A DNA stretch of 51,720 bases from CAZGSN01 sp964371655 (lineage in GTDB: Bacteria > Desulfobacterota > Binatia > HRBIN30): NCBI GenBank assembly GCA_964371655.1, contig CAYJOD010000040.1, positions 1-51,720 of the forward strand, in the 5' to 3' direction. The notes under the pieces were generated by a model. That model made no database searches. It was not told the origin of the DNA and was given only the letters and a program-made list of their open reading frames with translations. The position numbers were made by a program, and so were the translations under genes. Every line of letters begins with the position of its first letter. The first letter of the stretch is position 1. Positions 31,467 through 41,313 of the stretch are shown here, piece by piece.

Positions 31467-34400
31467 TCAATGCATCGAGACGGAGATGATCTTCGAAATG
31501 CCGGGCTCCTGCATGGTGACGCCGTAGAGAACGTCGGCGGCCTGCATGGTGCGCTTGTTGTGGGTGATGGTGATGAACTGCGAGTGCGCGCTCATGCTGC
31601 GGACGATGTCGGTGAAGCGTCCGACGTTTGTATCATCGAGCGGGGCGTCGACCTCGTCGAGGAAGCAGAACGGCGTCGGGTTGATCAGGAACAGCGAGAA
31701 GATCAGGCTCACCGCCACCAGCGCCTTCTCACCACCGGATAGCAGAGCCACGGTTTCCAGCTTCTTCCCAGGAGGGCGGACGACGATCTCGACGCCGGAT
31801 TCGAGAAGGTTGTGCTCGTCGGTGAGCACGAGCCTGCCCTCGCAGCCACGGAACAGCTGCGGCAGGGTCTGCTGGAACTTTTCGTTCACCGCCGCAAAGG
31901 CCTCGGCAAACTTGGTTCGCGAAGCGCGATTGAGGCGCTGGATCGTCTTCTCGAGATCGTCGAGAGAACGTTCGAGATCGTCCTTCTGGGTGCGCAGAAA
32001 CTGCGCCCGTTCCTCGAGCTCCTTGAGTTCGTCGATGGCACCAACATTGACCTCGCCGATGCGCGAGATCTTCTGGCGCAGGGAATCCAGGCGCGCCTGC
32101 ATCTCTTGCTCGTGCTCGGCGGGCAGCTCCTCCACCGCGGGCAACTCGGCGACGCCGATCTCGTACTTCTCCTGCAAGGCGCCGACGAGGTGCTCGATCC
32201 GCAGTCGTTTCTCGGCGCCGGCGACTTCGTGCTGATTGCACTGCACCCGCGCAGCATCGAGCTCCGCGCGTGTATCGTGCAGGCGTTGCTCCTGCTCGGC
32301 CACGGCCTGGCTGGCGGCGTCGAGCCCGGCCCGCGCGCTGCCGATCTGCGTCTCCACATCGGCACGTTCCGCAACCAACGCCTCGCGCCGGCGCACCGCC
32401 GCGTCGGCATCGCCGCGCAACTGCATGCCTTCGGCCTCGGTGGACTCGTGTTCCGTCGCCAGGGCTGCGGCGCGCTCGGACATCTCGCCAAGCTGTTGCT
32501 GCAAGCGCGCCAGCGCCTTCATCGCCGCCTCGTGTCGTTGGCGACCCTCGGCGACGCGCACCTTGATCGCCGTCACTTCGGCGGTGAGTGTTTCCACGCA
32601 AGCGGCCGCAACGGCGGCCTCTTGCTGGCGTTGGCGTAAGGTCGCCTCTTCGGTCGCCCGCCACTCCGTGGCTTCGGCCAGATTGCGCTGAGCCTGATCG
32701 AGCCCGCTGCTGGCTTCGGTTTGCTCGTTCTTGAGTGCTTCCGACTCGAAGCGAATGACATCGAGACGATCGAGCCAGCGTGGTCGTTCGCCTTCCAGGC
32801 GTTCGAGATCTTTCTCGCCGGCAACGAGATCGAGCGTCAGGGCATGGACATCGCGATCGAGATTCCGCAGTGCGGTTTCTTCGACCTCGAGCTCGCGCCC
32901 GAGCCGTTCGAGCTCGGCTTCGGCAGCGACCAAGCTAGTTTCGGCGGCATTCGCCAGCGACGAGATCTCTCCAACCACGCGCCGGCGCGATACGATCTCT
33001 TCTTCGATCGGATGTTCGCTCCCGCCCGTGATCACGCCGGTGGCATCGATCGTATCGCCTTCCGGCGTCACCAGGGTCACATGAACCCCGTTCTTGCGCC
33101 ACAGGGCCAGGCCCGCTGGCAGATCGGGCACGAGAACGACCTCACCCAGCAGGCTTTCGGCGACGTGCCGATACGGTTCATCGACGTTGACCAGATCGAT
33201 CAACCGCCGCGTATTGCCGTTGAGGCTGGCCGCACCGGCGCCGGGGAGATCAATCTTGCGAGGTGCCAGGGGAATGAAGCTGCCGCGGCCGGAATCGTCG
33301 CTACGCAGGGCGCGAACCGCGCCGACCCCGTCATCGCCGTCGCGTACGATGACGTACTGGAGGCGTTCGCCGAGGGCGGCGGCGACGGCGCGCTCGTACG
33401 GCTCCGGGACGTCGAGCACGTCGGCGACGACGCCCATCACCCCGGTCTCCGCGTTCGCTTCACGCAGGATCGAACGCACGCCACGCTGATAACCTTCGTA
33501 ATTGCGCTGCAGCTCCTGCAACGAGGCCAGCCGCGAGCGCAGCTGCAGTAAGGATTGCTGCGCCTGGTCGGCGTCTGCCTCACGCTGCCGCCGTTCTTCC
33601 GACAAGGCGCGTACCCGTTCGGCGCGCTGCTTCTTTTCGTCTTCGGCCGTGCGCAAGCGCGCGCGCAGCTGCTCGACGTCGTCGCGCCGCGCCGCCAGAA
33701 TCGAATCGAGCGTCGACAGGCGCTGGCTGGCTTCGGCATACTCGGCGTCCAGCTTCTCCAGCCGGCGCTGCGTTTCCTCGAGACGGCGCGTGTGGGTGGC
33801 GATGGCGTTGCGGCACTCCGACTCGCGTGTCGCCAAGCTCACGACGGAATTCTTCGCGGCCTCGACCGCGGCGCTGGCGCTACGCACCGCGACCCGCTCG
33901 GTCTCGAGCGCGCTCGCCTTGGCGTGCAGCTCGGTTTCATCGGACCCGAGTCGGCCCTCGCACTCGCCGCGCTCGCGTTCCTGGATCTCGATGGCCTCAC
34001 GCACCTGGGCGTCTTGGTGGGCCAATGTCGTCGCTTCGGCTTGCAGGCGGGCGCCGCGGCGCTCGCGTTCGCCGGCTTCTCTGGTGAGAAGCTCAATTCG
34101 TTGCTGCAGGCTTTGGCACTCGGTTTCGAGCACGGCCGCGGTTTCGCGCCAGTGCCCGAGCTCTTCCTCCGCCTTCATCTGGTCGGCGATCTTGGCACTG
34201 CGCTGCGTCTCCAGCTGGGCGAGCGCTTCGACCAGCTCCTGCTCGCGGGCGCGGCTGGCGGCGAGTCCCGACTCGATCTCCACGAGCGCGCCGGTGAGGC
34301 GCTGCCAATGCAGGCGCGACAGGGTGAAATCGAGCTGGCGAATCTCCGCTTGCAGGGTCTTGTACTGCTCGGCCTTCTTGGCCAGGCGATGCAGATACTG

Positions 34401-35051
34401 AATCTGGCGCTCGAGCTCGCGCAGGATATCGTTGACGCGCATCAGGTTCTCACGCGTCCGCTCCATCTTGCGCTCCGCCGCGATCTTGCGGCTGCGGTAC
34501 AGAGTCGTCCCGGCGGCCTCTTCGATGAACAGCCGGCGATCCTCGGGCTTGGAATGGATCAGCTGGTCGACGCGGCCCTGCTCGATGATCGCATAGGCTT
34601 TGCTGCCGATGCCGGTACCGAGAAACAGCTCGGTGATATCTTTGAGGCGGCACGGCGTCTTGTTGATCTGGTAATCGGACTCGCCGGAGCGAAACAGCCG
34701 GCGGGTGACCTGGATCTCGCTCAGGTTGCGAAAGTGGTCGGGGAGGGTGGATACATCAAGATCGACATCCGCAGGGCGCACGTGGGTCGGATCATTTTCG
34801 AAGGTGAGGCTGACCTGCGCCATGCCGCTCGGCGCGGTGCGATCGTTACCTTTGAAGATGACGTCTTCCATCGACTCGCCGCGCAGGTGCTTGGGGCTCT
34901 GTTCGCCCAGCACCCAGCGGATCGCGTCGACGACGTTCGACTTGCCGCAGCCGTTTGGCCCGACGATAGCCGTAATACCGCTTGGGAAATTGAGGACAGT
35001 CTTCTGTGCGAAAGACTTGAAGCCGACTACTTCGAGTTGCTTGATCCGCAT
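31467..35051 (-). CDS. smc: chromosome partition protein SMC
   Basis: A condensin-type ATPase for chromosome organisation, 1194 residues. Walker A is GPNGCGKS at residues 31-38; long coiled-coil arms flank the hinge (GVMGVVADVLDVPEPYERA... to SFIPLAPRKI), and the C-terminus has the signature LLSGGEKALVAVSL and Walker B FCFLDEVDAPLDD. The start MRIKQLEVVGFKSF is the family norm; the frame to 35096 adds 15 unrelated residues. ScpA and ScpB genes are not in the window. It should neighbour ftsY, which lies 7.6 kb away beyond the accessory island. Confidence 0.97.
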   Translation of the reverse strand: MRIKQLEVVGFKSFAQKTVLNFPSGITAIVGPNGCGKSNVVDAIRWVLGEQSPKHLRGESMEDVIFKGNDRTAPSGMAQVSLTFENDPTHVRPADVDLDVSTLPDHFRNLSEIQVTRRLFRSGESDYQINKTPCRLKDITELFLGTGIGSKAYAIIEQGRVDQLIHSKPEDRRLFIEEAAGTTLYRSRKIAAERKMERTRENLMRVNDILRELERQIQYLHRLAKKAEQYKTLQAEIRQLDFTLSRLHWQRLTGALVEIESGLAASRAREQELVEALAQLETQRSAKIADQMKAEEELGHWRETAAVLETECQSLQQRIELLTREAGERERRGARLQAEATTLAHQDAQVREAIEIQERERGECEGRLGSDETELHAKASALETERVAVRSASAAVEAAKNSVVSLATRESECRNAIATHTRRLEETQRRLEKLDAEYAEASQRLSTLDSILAARRDDVEQLRARLRTAEDEKKQRAERVRALSEERRQREADADQAQQSLLQLRSRLASLQELQRNYEGYQRGVRSILREANAETGVMGVVADVLDVPEPYERAVAAALGERLQYVIVRDGDDGVGAVRALRSDDSGRGSFIPLAPRKIDLPGAGAASLNGNTRRLIDLVNVDEPYRHVAESLLGEVVLVPDLPAGLALWRKNGVHVTLVTPEGDTIDATGVITGGSEHPIEEEIVSRRRVVGEISSLANAAETSLVAAEAELERLGRELEVEETALRNLDRDVHALTLDLVAGEKDLERLEGERPRWLDRLDVIRFESEALKNEQTEASSGLDQAQRNLAEATEWRATEEATLRQRQQEAAVAAACVETLTAEVTAIKVRVAEGRQRHEAAMKALARLQQQLGEMSERAAALATEHESTEAEGMQLRGDADAAVRRREALVAERADVETQIGSARAGLDAASQAVAEQEQRLHDTRAELDAARVQCNQHEVAGAEKRLRIEHLVGALQEKYEIGVAELPAVEELPAEHEQEMQARLDSLRQKISRIGEVNVGAIDELKELEERAQFLRTQKDDLERSLDDLEKTIQRLNRASRTKFAEAFAAVNEKFQQTLPQLFRGCEGRLVLTDEHNLLESGVEIVVRPPGKKLETVALLSGGEKALVAVSLIFSLFLINPTPFCFLDEVDAPLDDTNVGRFTDIVRSMSAHSQFITITHNKRTMQAADVLYGVTMQEPGISKIISVSMH

Positions 35052-35322
35052 GCCACCACCACCAGCTCCAACGTGGGGCGAGTCTCGCACAGGCAAACTA
35101 CAGAATCAACGTGGAGCACAAGATATTGCGTAGGCAACCGGTCGGCAGCACTAGCGGTCGGCTTTTTGTCAGCAGCGCCGGACCGGAAGTTCGGGAGGCG
35201 CGCCGCGGCGCGGATAGTCCGTAGCTGTCCAGGTACAAGGCTTTCGACCTGTCGATATGGCCCACCTCCTCGGCATGACTCGTGGGGTGCTCGCGCACTT
35301 CCTGCGACGCGCCTGTTGGTGA

Positions 35323-35517
35323 GCGGAGTTATCAGGGCCACGGCAAAGTCGTTGACGGAGGGCCTGTCTGGGAGCGCCGGCATCTTGCCGGCGCGAATCA
35401 CGCCGCCTGGAAGGCGGCGCTCCCAGGGATACAGAACGTCGGCGAGGGAGCGATGCGATGGCAAGTGAGTTTCAAAGGCTCCGTCGGCGACTTTGCCGTG
35501 GCCCCTGGTGGAGTTAT
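35323..35517. mobile_element. MITE-like element B, copy 2
   Basis: The element (35333-35507) has inverted ends CAGGGCCACGGCAAAGTCG and its complement with one extra C, as at 23943. It is flanked by GCGGAGTTAT and GTGGAGTTAT, a 9/10 direct repeat. The middle holds GGAGCGCCGGCATCTTGCC and CGCCGCCTGGAAGGCGGCG hairpins and differs from copy 1. It lies in the gap 35052-35561 before the orphan antitoxin. Confidence 0.75.
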
Positions 35518-35561
35518 GGCCGTGGCTTGCCACTCTTGTAGGATGATAGTAGCGCGTACGT

Positions 35562-35828
35562 ATGAAAGGCAAGCAGCGCCTCAGCGCATCCGTCGACGCC
35601 GATCTGTTGGCAGCCGCAACCGCGGCCGCACAACGCGGGCGTGTGCGGACGATCAGCGCATGGGTCAACGACGCGTTGCGTCTGAAGCTCGAGCACGACC
35701 AGAGATTGCAAGCCCTCGCCAGCTTCATCGACGCTTACGAGGCTGAGCACGGAGAGATCAATCAAGGCGAGATGGATCGCGCGGCGCGCCGCGCACGCAG
35801 TCGGGCCGCGACCGTGCGCGGTCGCTGA
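35562..35828 (+). CDS. orphan antitoxin
   Basis: An 88-residue protein, MKGKQRLSASVDADLLAAAT, with ISAWVNDALRLKLEHDQRL and IDAYEAEHGEINQGEMDRA, closely matching the antitoxin at 30044 in length of the core and spacing. The basic C-terminus (RRARSRAATVRGR) ends where a toxin gene would overlap, but no PIN frame follows. It may be a decayed or solitary antitoxin that cross-talks with the pair at 29667-30355. Confidence 0.7.
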   Translation: MKGKQRLSASVDADLLAAATAAAQRGRVRTISAWVNDALRLKLEHDQRLQALASFIDAYEAEHGEINQGEMDRAARRARSRAATVRGR

Positions 35829-35889
35829 CCCCAGAGCTGGGATACTACGCTCTCGGCGTCTCAGACCTCCAATCAACTCCCAGGCAAAG

Positions 35890-36045
35890 CCGCGCCCGCG
35901 GCTGACCTGAAACTCGACTTCAGGCCCCAGGCTTTGGGCTTCAGGATTTCCAGGGCACCTGAAGCCTGCAACCCGAAGTCCGAAGCCCCACGAGTCTTCA
36001 TCACGAAGGATCCGGCGTTCGCCGGAAGCTGAGCTACTCCAGCAA
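35890..36045. repeat. GGCCCCAGGC repeat and CGAAGGATCCG repeat
   Basis: Inverted words of the 10535/18230/30560 family are followed by CGAAGGATCCGGCGTTCGCCGGAAGCTGAGCTACTCC, the partner of 30605-30650. The last bases overlap the stop of the HNH gene. Confidence 0.5.
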
Positions 36046-36648
36046 TTCTGTATTCCAGTACGAGACGTCGACCGTCGACAGGAACGGCGCCCATTCACGG
36101 TAGCGACGCAGGCTGAACGTCTCGATCATGAACGGCGTCCACTCCGGTCGACGCGGCGCCCTAAGGAGCTTCATCCCGGCCTGTTCTGGAGTTCGACCGC
36201 CTTTGCGGTGATTGCACAGGTGACAGGAGCAGACGACGTTTTCCCAGCGCGACAGGCCGCCCTGTGACCGTGGGGTGACGTGGTCGAGATTGAGCTCGGA
36301 GCGCGAGAACTTCTTGCCGCAATACTGGCAGGTATTGCGGTCGCGCGTATAGATGTTGAAGCGGCTGAAGCGAACCTGCCGGCGCGGCACGCGGTCGTAG
36401 GCGAGCAAGAGGATCACGCGCGGTACGCGGATCACGCGGTTGACGAGACCGATCGTATCGTCGTGCAGAGCCGCCGACAGCGCCGCCCAGCTTTCGAAAT
36501 CGAAGGTCCGGTACTCCGCATCGACGGCGTGGGCAACCCCCTGATACAATAGGGTAAAGGCCCTGCGAACCGACGTGATGTGCACCGGCAGGTAGGAGCG
36601 GTTTAGAACCAGGACCTTGGTATTCAAGACTGTCAGCGCTGCAGACAT
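36034..36648 (-). CDS. HNH endonuclease family protein
   Basis: About 204 residues from ATG 36648 (MSAALTVLNTKVLVLNRSYL); a longer frame reaches 36702. The HNH nuclease motif is in CQYCGKKFSRSELNLDHVTP, then RSQGGLSRWENVVCSCHLCN; the two CxxC pairs bind zinc. The N-terminal 100 residues (RRAFTLLYQGVAHAVDAEY, VIRVPRVILLLAYD) are conserved in a large family with no set function. It is followed by a full RAYT gene on the same strand upstream. No partner genes point to a restriction or phage role. Confidence 0.85.
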   Translation of the reverse strand: MSAALTVLNTKVLVLNRSYLPVHITSVRRAFTLLYQGVAHAVDAEYRTFDFESWAALSAALHDDTIGLVNRVIRVPRVILLLAYDRVPRRQVRFSRFNIYTRDRNTCQYCGKKFSRSELNLDHVTPRSQGGLSRWENVVCSCHLCNHRKGGRTPEQAGMKLLRAPRRPEWTPFMIETFSLRRYREWAPFLSTVDVSYWNTELLE

Positions 36649-36706
36649 TTCCGAACCAACTGGCAAACCCGTGCAAATTTCGACGGACGGTACATGCCGC
36701 ATCCCA

Positions 36707-37717
36707 TCAAGTCAATAAATCGCCAGCACCATGGATGGGGACGACTGTGGAGCTCGCGGTGGTTTCGTCGCCAAATCGGGCCAGGAGTTGCCGAAATCCT
36801 TCCCCCGTCACGACTCTGGCGCGAGCGGCTGCCAGCGCCTTGCTCACCCCAAACGGGGTGATTCCGAATTCGCGACCCAACGCCACGTGGTTGAGGCCGC
36901 AGAGCTCGGAACCAAGGTACAACGCCGCCAACCGCGGCCAGTCGCCGCGGGTGCCGCGGCGGCGGCGGATATCCTCGATGCGCACGCCGCTGGCAGACGC
37001 CACCGTCCGCAGCACCTCGTCGAGTGCGGGCCGCGGCCGCAGTTGTCGGAGAGCGGGGACATTGAGATCGGCTGGCATGCCCTTCAGGCCCGCCGTGTGG
37101 CGCTCGACAAAGCCGTGATCGCCGAGCAGGGTTTGGCCAATGACATGCTCCCACGGACGCTCCTGCTGGCGCAGGCCCTCATTGAGGAAGAGGCGATAGC
37201 GTTCTTGGGCGAGGTTACGCCGGCTGGCAAAGAGGGCGAGTACATCGTCGACGTGCAGGAAGGCGGGTGGCAGGCGCCCGCCGACGTAGGAAGAGGCACT
37301 GCTCCAGGCAAAGAGCTCGGGATCACGCACCTCCCCAACGCGTACGGGATTGAGGTGGATGTAGCGTGTCAGTTCGAGGAGATAGCTGTTCTTATCGACA
37401 ACGATGGCCTGGTAGCGCCCCTGGAACAGGTGTCCGACCCGGCGGTGGCGACGGTTGAAGGTTTGGGTATAGACGCCGTTCAGCTGGCGCATGGCTGCGG
37501 ATAGATTCGGCTCGCAGGTTTCGAGCAGAAGGTGGTAGTGATTTCGCATCAAGACGTAGGCAAACACGCGCAGGCGGAAGTGCGCCGCCACGGATGCCAG
37601 TTGACCCATCCACAGATCGCGATCGACGTCATCCCGAAACACCGGGCGCCGCTCATTGCCGCGGGCGGTGACGTGGTACAGGGCGCCCGCGTATTGGATC
37701 CGCAGTGGCCGGGCCAT
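36707..37717 (-). mobile_element. full-length REP-associated tyrosine transposase (RAYT)
   Basis: A 336-residue Y1-type transposase. The N-terminal catalytic domain starts ARPLRIQYAGALYHVTARGN, has the HUH motif RNHYHLLLE and the tyrosine in NGVYTQTFNRRH, then GHLFQGRYQAIVVDKNSYL and ELTRYIHLNPVRVG. The C-terminal half is a helix-turn-helix DnaA-like domain (DIRRRRGTRGDW, LNHVALGREFGI). I use ATG 37717 (MARPLRIQ). All parts look intact. Unlike the fragment at 3930, no REP pairs flank it obviously. Confidence 0.85.
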
Positions 37718-37818
37718 GGGAGGGTGCGGTAGCACGCTAAACACCATGACTCCAGACCTGACCCCGCTATTGCCCGAGGGCGATTGGCTTCGTATGATAG
37801 ATTTAAATAGGCTTAAAC

Positions 37819-39363
37819 GTGGCGCGCCAAATCATCATCAACAGCTCCTTGGTCGTCGAAACCCGCGTCGCGGTGTTGGAGGAGCAGCGCCTTGCCGAAA
37901 TTTTCGTCGAACGAACTCGAGACCGCGGCATCGCCGGGAACATCTATAAGGGGCGTGTCACTCGGGTGCTCCCGGGAATGCAGGCTGCGTTCGTCGACAT
38001 CGGTCTCGACAAGGCGGCGTTCCTGCACGCCTCGGACCTCGACCCTCACCTCGAAGAGGAGTTCATTGGTGATACGGGCGAGGCGACCGCGCCCGGCGGG
38101 AACGCCGACGCACCGCCGCCGTCCCAGCGCCGGGTCCCTATCGAAGACCGCCTGAAGAAAGACAACGAGCTACTTGTGCAGGTGGTGAAGCCACCTCTGG
38201 GAAGCAAAGGCGCCAGGATCACCGCGGTTCTCTCGCTACCCGGGCGCCATCTGGTTTTTACGCCAGGGACGTCGAGCATCGGCGTGTCGCGCCGGATCGA
38301 AGACGAGAGCGAGCGCGCGCGCCTGCGCGAGCTGGTGAGTGCCGAGCGCCCAGCAAGCGGAGGGTTCATCATCCGCACCGCCTGCGCCGGGCTCTCCAAG
38401 CGCGAGATCCAGGGTGATATTCGATTTCTGGCGAAGGTGTGGGATCGCATCCTGCGCAAGGCGCAAAAGAACGGAGCTCCGGTCCTCCTGCATTACGACA
38501 TGGACGTGACGCTGCGCACGGTGCGCGACCTGTTCACCGTCGATATCGAACGGTTGGTCGTCGACAACCCACGCGATTACCATCGGATCTTGGATTTCGT
38601 CGAAACCGTGATGCCGCGCATGAAGACACGCGTCGAGCTCTACGAAGCGCCGGAGCCGATCTTCGACTACTTCGGCATCGAATCGCAAATCGCCAAGGCG
38701 CTGGAGCGCACCGTGTGGCTAAAGTCGGGCGGCTACCTGGTGATCGACCACACCGAGGCGCTCACCGTGATCGACGTGAACACCGGTCGCTTCGTCGGCA
38801 AGACGACGCAAGAAGATACGATCCTCCAAACCAACCTCGAAGCCGCCAGATCGATCGTCGGGCAGTTGCGGCTCCGCAACATCGGCGGGCTCATCGTCAT
38901 CGACTTCATCGACATGGAAAGCCGCTCGCATCAGCGCCAGGTTTCCGACGCGCTGTCGGAGGCCATCAAGACCGACAAAGGACGTTTCAAGGTTCTGCCG
39001 ATGTCGGAGCTCGGCCTCGTGGAAATGACGCGCAAACGGAATCGCGAGAGCTTGAGTCAATTGCTTTGCGATCCGTGCACGGTGTGCGACGGCAACGGCT
39101 TCATGAAGTCTCCGGCGACTCGCGCCTACGACGTGATGCGTCGCATCGAGCGCGAGGCCGCTCTCAACCCGGAGATGCTGCAGATCATCGTCACCGTCCC
39201 TCCCGCGGTCGAACAGTTCCTCGCAAAGCACGAGTCGCGCACCCTGGCGTCGATGCAATCGCGCCTGAACAAGCAGATTCTCGTGCGGAGCGCGCCGAAC
39301 TTGGGCAATCGTCCATTCGAAATCAGTGGCGTGGAAACTGCGGCGGCCGTTGCATCCGGGTGA
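37819..39363 (+). CDS. rng: ribonuclease G
   Basis: RNase E/G family endonuclease for rRNA and mRNA maturation, 514 residues. The start is GTG 37819 (MARQIIINSS). An S1 domain lies at about residues 35-130 (GNIYKGRVTRVLPGMQAAFV, DIGLDKAAFLHASD). The catalytic Asps are in VIDVNTGRFVGK and VIDFIDME, and the zinc-link cysteines in CDPCTVCDG. It lacks the long C-terminal scaffold of RNase E. korA follows 83 bp downstream. With rny in the same window, the organism has two major decay endonucleases. Confidence 0.94.
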   Translation: MARQIIINSSLVVETRVAVLEEQRLAEIFVERTRDRGIAGNIYKGRVTRVLPGMQAAFVDIGLDKAAFLHASDLDPHLEEEFIGDTGEATAPGGNADAPPPSQRRVPIEDRLKKDNELLVQVVKPPLGSKGARITAVLSLPGRHLVFTPGTSSIGVSRRIEDESERARLRELVSAERPASGGFIIRTACAGLSKREIQGDIRFLAKVWDRILRKAQKNGAPVLLHYDMDVTLRTVRDLFTVDIERLVVDNPRDYHRILDFVETVMPRMKTRVELYEAPEPIFDYFGIESQIAKALERTVWLKSGGYLVIDHTEALTVIDVNTGRFVGKTTQEDTILQTNLEAARSIVGQLRLRNIGGLIVIDFIDMESRSHQRQVSDALSEAIKTDKGRFKVLPMSELGLVEMTRKRNRESLSQLLCDPCTVCDGNGFMKSPATRAYDVMRRIEREAALNPEMLQIIVTVPPAVEQFLAKHESRTLASMQSRLNKQILVRSAPNLGNRPFEISGVETAAAVASG

Positions 39364-39446
39364 TCCGAACGTCACTGTTCTTGCCGGTCGCCCCGGCGCG
39401 CCGCGTTTCGAAGATCGACGATCTCATCTCGGAGGTATTGCCCCCT

Positions 39447-41312
39447 ATGCCCGTTTCTCCATCTGAACCAGCCGCAGCAACACGCAAGCCCATCGAAGAC
39501 CGCGACTCGGTCGTCATCCGTTTTGCCGGTGACTCCGGCGACGGAATGCAGGTCGCCGGCATGCAGTTTACGAATGAAACCGCTCTCGCCGGCAACGACC
39601 TAAGCACCTTACCGGACTTCCCGGCGGAGATCCGCGCTCCGGCAGGGACACTGGCTGGCGTATCCGGTTTCCAGCTGAACTTCTCCAGCCGTGAGGTATT
39701 CACCCCCGGCGACGATCTCGATGTTCTCGTCGCGATGAACCCCGCGGCGCTGAAAGTGAATCAGGGAGACCTGCGCCCCGGCGGAGTGCTCCTCGTCGAC
39801 CGCGAGCAGTTCACCGAGAACAATTTGAAGAAGGCGGGATACAAGACGAACCCGCTCACCGACAGCTCACTATCACGCTTCCAGGTCTTTGATATCGACA
39901 TCACCAAGCTGACGGCGGAAACACTCCGAGACACGCATCTGCCCGCTCGCACCGTCAATCGTTGCAAGAATTTCTTCGCGCTCGGCCTGACCTCGTGGAT
40001 GTTCGGCCGCCCGATCGAAGCCACGGAGCGATGGATCGCCACACGCTTCCGCAAGAACCCGGACCTGGTCGAGGCGAATACGCGGGTGCTGCACGCCGGC
40101 TACAATTTCGGCGAAACCACGGAAGCCTTTGCCCATACCTACCGGGTTCGAGCGGCGACCATTGCACCGGGGAAATACCGCAACGTGACCGGCAACTCCG
40201 CTCTCGCGATGGGCTTGGTTGCCGCCGCCCATCAGTCCGGCTTGCCGATGTTTCTGGGTAGCTATCCGATCACGCCGGCGAGCGACATCCTGCACGAGCT
40301 GGCCACCTACAAGAACTTCGGCGTCTCCACGTTTCAGGCCGAGGACGAGATCGCCGGCGTCGGTGCGGCTCTTGGTGCCGCCTTCGGCGGCGCCATTGGG
40401 GTCACCACGACGAGCGGTCCCGGGATGTGCCTGAAGGCCGAAACCATCAATCTCGCCATCAGCGTCGAGTTGCCACTGGTCATCGTCGACATTCAGCGCG
40501 GCGGACCCAGTACCGGTCTGCCCACCAAGACCGAACAATCCGATCTTCTCATGGCCCTGTACGGACGCAATGGCGATTCACCGGTACCGGTCATCGCTGC
40601 CTCCACGCCGGCCGACTGCTTCGACTGCGCCTTCGAGGCGACGCGGATTGCCATCAAGTACATGACCCCGGTGATTCTTCTGTCCGACGGCTATCTCGCC
40701 AACGGCGCCGAGCCTTGGCAGATCCCGACTGCTTCCGCGCTGCCTAAGATCGACGTCGAGTTCCGTACCGACCCGAAGGGTTTCTTCCCCTACCTCCGCG
40801 ATCCGCAGACTCTGGCACGACCTTGGGTGCGGGCCGGGACTCCTGACTTGGAGCATCGAATTGGCGGTCTGGAAAAGGATCAACTGACCGGAAACGTCAG
40901 TTATGACCCAATGAACCACGAGCAGATGGTACACTTGCGGGCGCGAAAGATCGCCGGGATCGCGGCGGAGATCGGGGCGACCGAGGTGCTCGGCGAGCGC
41001 CACGGTGACCTGTTGGTCATCGGCTGGGGAAGTACGCGCGGCGCGATCACCGCCGCCGTCAACGAAGCGCGTGCGCGCGGTGTCGCAGTGTCGCAGGTCC
41101 ACCTTCGCTACGTGAATCCTCTGCCCGACGACTTGGGCGCGATTCTAGCGGGGTTCAAGAAGGTCTTGGTGCCGGAGATCAACACCGGACAGCTCCTCAA
41201 AGTGCTGCGAGCGGAGTACTTGGTCGACGCCGTCGGGCTCAACAAGATCCAAGGCCTCCCCTTCAAGGTCAGCGAGATCGCAAGCTGCATGGATCGTCTC
41301 TTGGGAGTTTGA
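39447..41312 (+). CDS. korA: 2-oxoacid:ferredoxin oxidoreductase, alpha (fused gamma-alpha)
   Basis: The larger subunit of a KorAB-type enzyme (2-oxoglutarate or a related 2-oxoacid plus CoA to acyl-CoA, CO2 and reduced ferredoxin), 621 residues. The N-terminal gamma domain has VIRFAGDSGDGMQVAG and AMNPAALKVNQGDL; the alpha domain has GSYPITPASDILHE, AEDEIAGVGAALGA and QRGGPSTGLPTKTEQSDL. GGAGGT lies ahead of ATG 39447; the longer open frame from 38439 is antisense-like overlap of rng. korB follows after one base. Confidence 0.93.
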   Translation: MPVSPSEPAAATRKPIEDRDSVVIRFAGDSGDGMQVAGMQFTNETALAGNDLSTLPDFPAEIRAPAGTLAGVSGFQLNFSSREVFTPGDDLDVLVAMNPAALKVNQGDLRPGGVLLVDREQFTENNLKKAGYKTNPLTDSSLSRFQVFDIDITKLTAETLRDTHLPARTVNRCKNFFALGLTSWMFGRPIEATERWIATRFRKNPDLVEANTRVLHAGYNFGETTEAFAHTYRVRAATIAPGKYRNVTGNSALAMGLVAAAHQSGLPMFLGSYPITPASDILHELATYKNFGVSTFQAEDEIAGVGAALGAAFGGAIGVTTTSGPGMCLKAETINLAISVELPLVIVDIQRGGPSTGLPTKTEQSDLLMALYGRNGDSPVPVIAASTPADCFDCAFEATRIAIKYMTPVILLSDGYLANGAEPWQIPTASALPKIDVEFRTDPKGFFPYLRDPQTLARPWVRAGTPDLEHRIGGLEKDQLTGNVSYDPMNHEQMVHLRARKIAGIAAEIGATEVLGERHGDLLVIGWGSTRGAITAAVNEARARGVAVSQVHLRYVNPLPDDLGAILAGFKKVLVPEINTGQLLKVLRAEYLVDAVGLNKIQGLPFKVSEIASCMDRLLGV

Positions 41313-41313
41313 A

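Noticed and set aside
33555..35468. Plus-strand frame of 637 codons
   Set aside because: It is antisense to smc, where all SMC motifs are intact; long antisense frames are common in GC-rich genes.
38439..39446. Upstream extension of korA
   Set aside because: It overlaps the rng gene in another frame, has a non-protein-like composition, and korA has its own GGAGGT and ATG at 39447.
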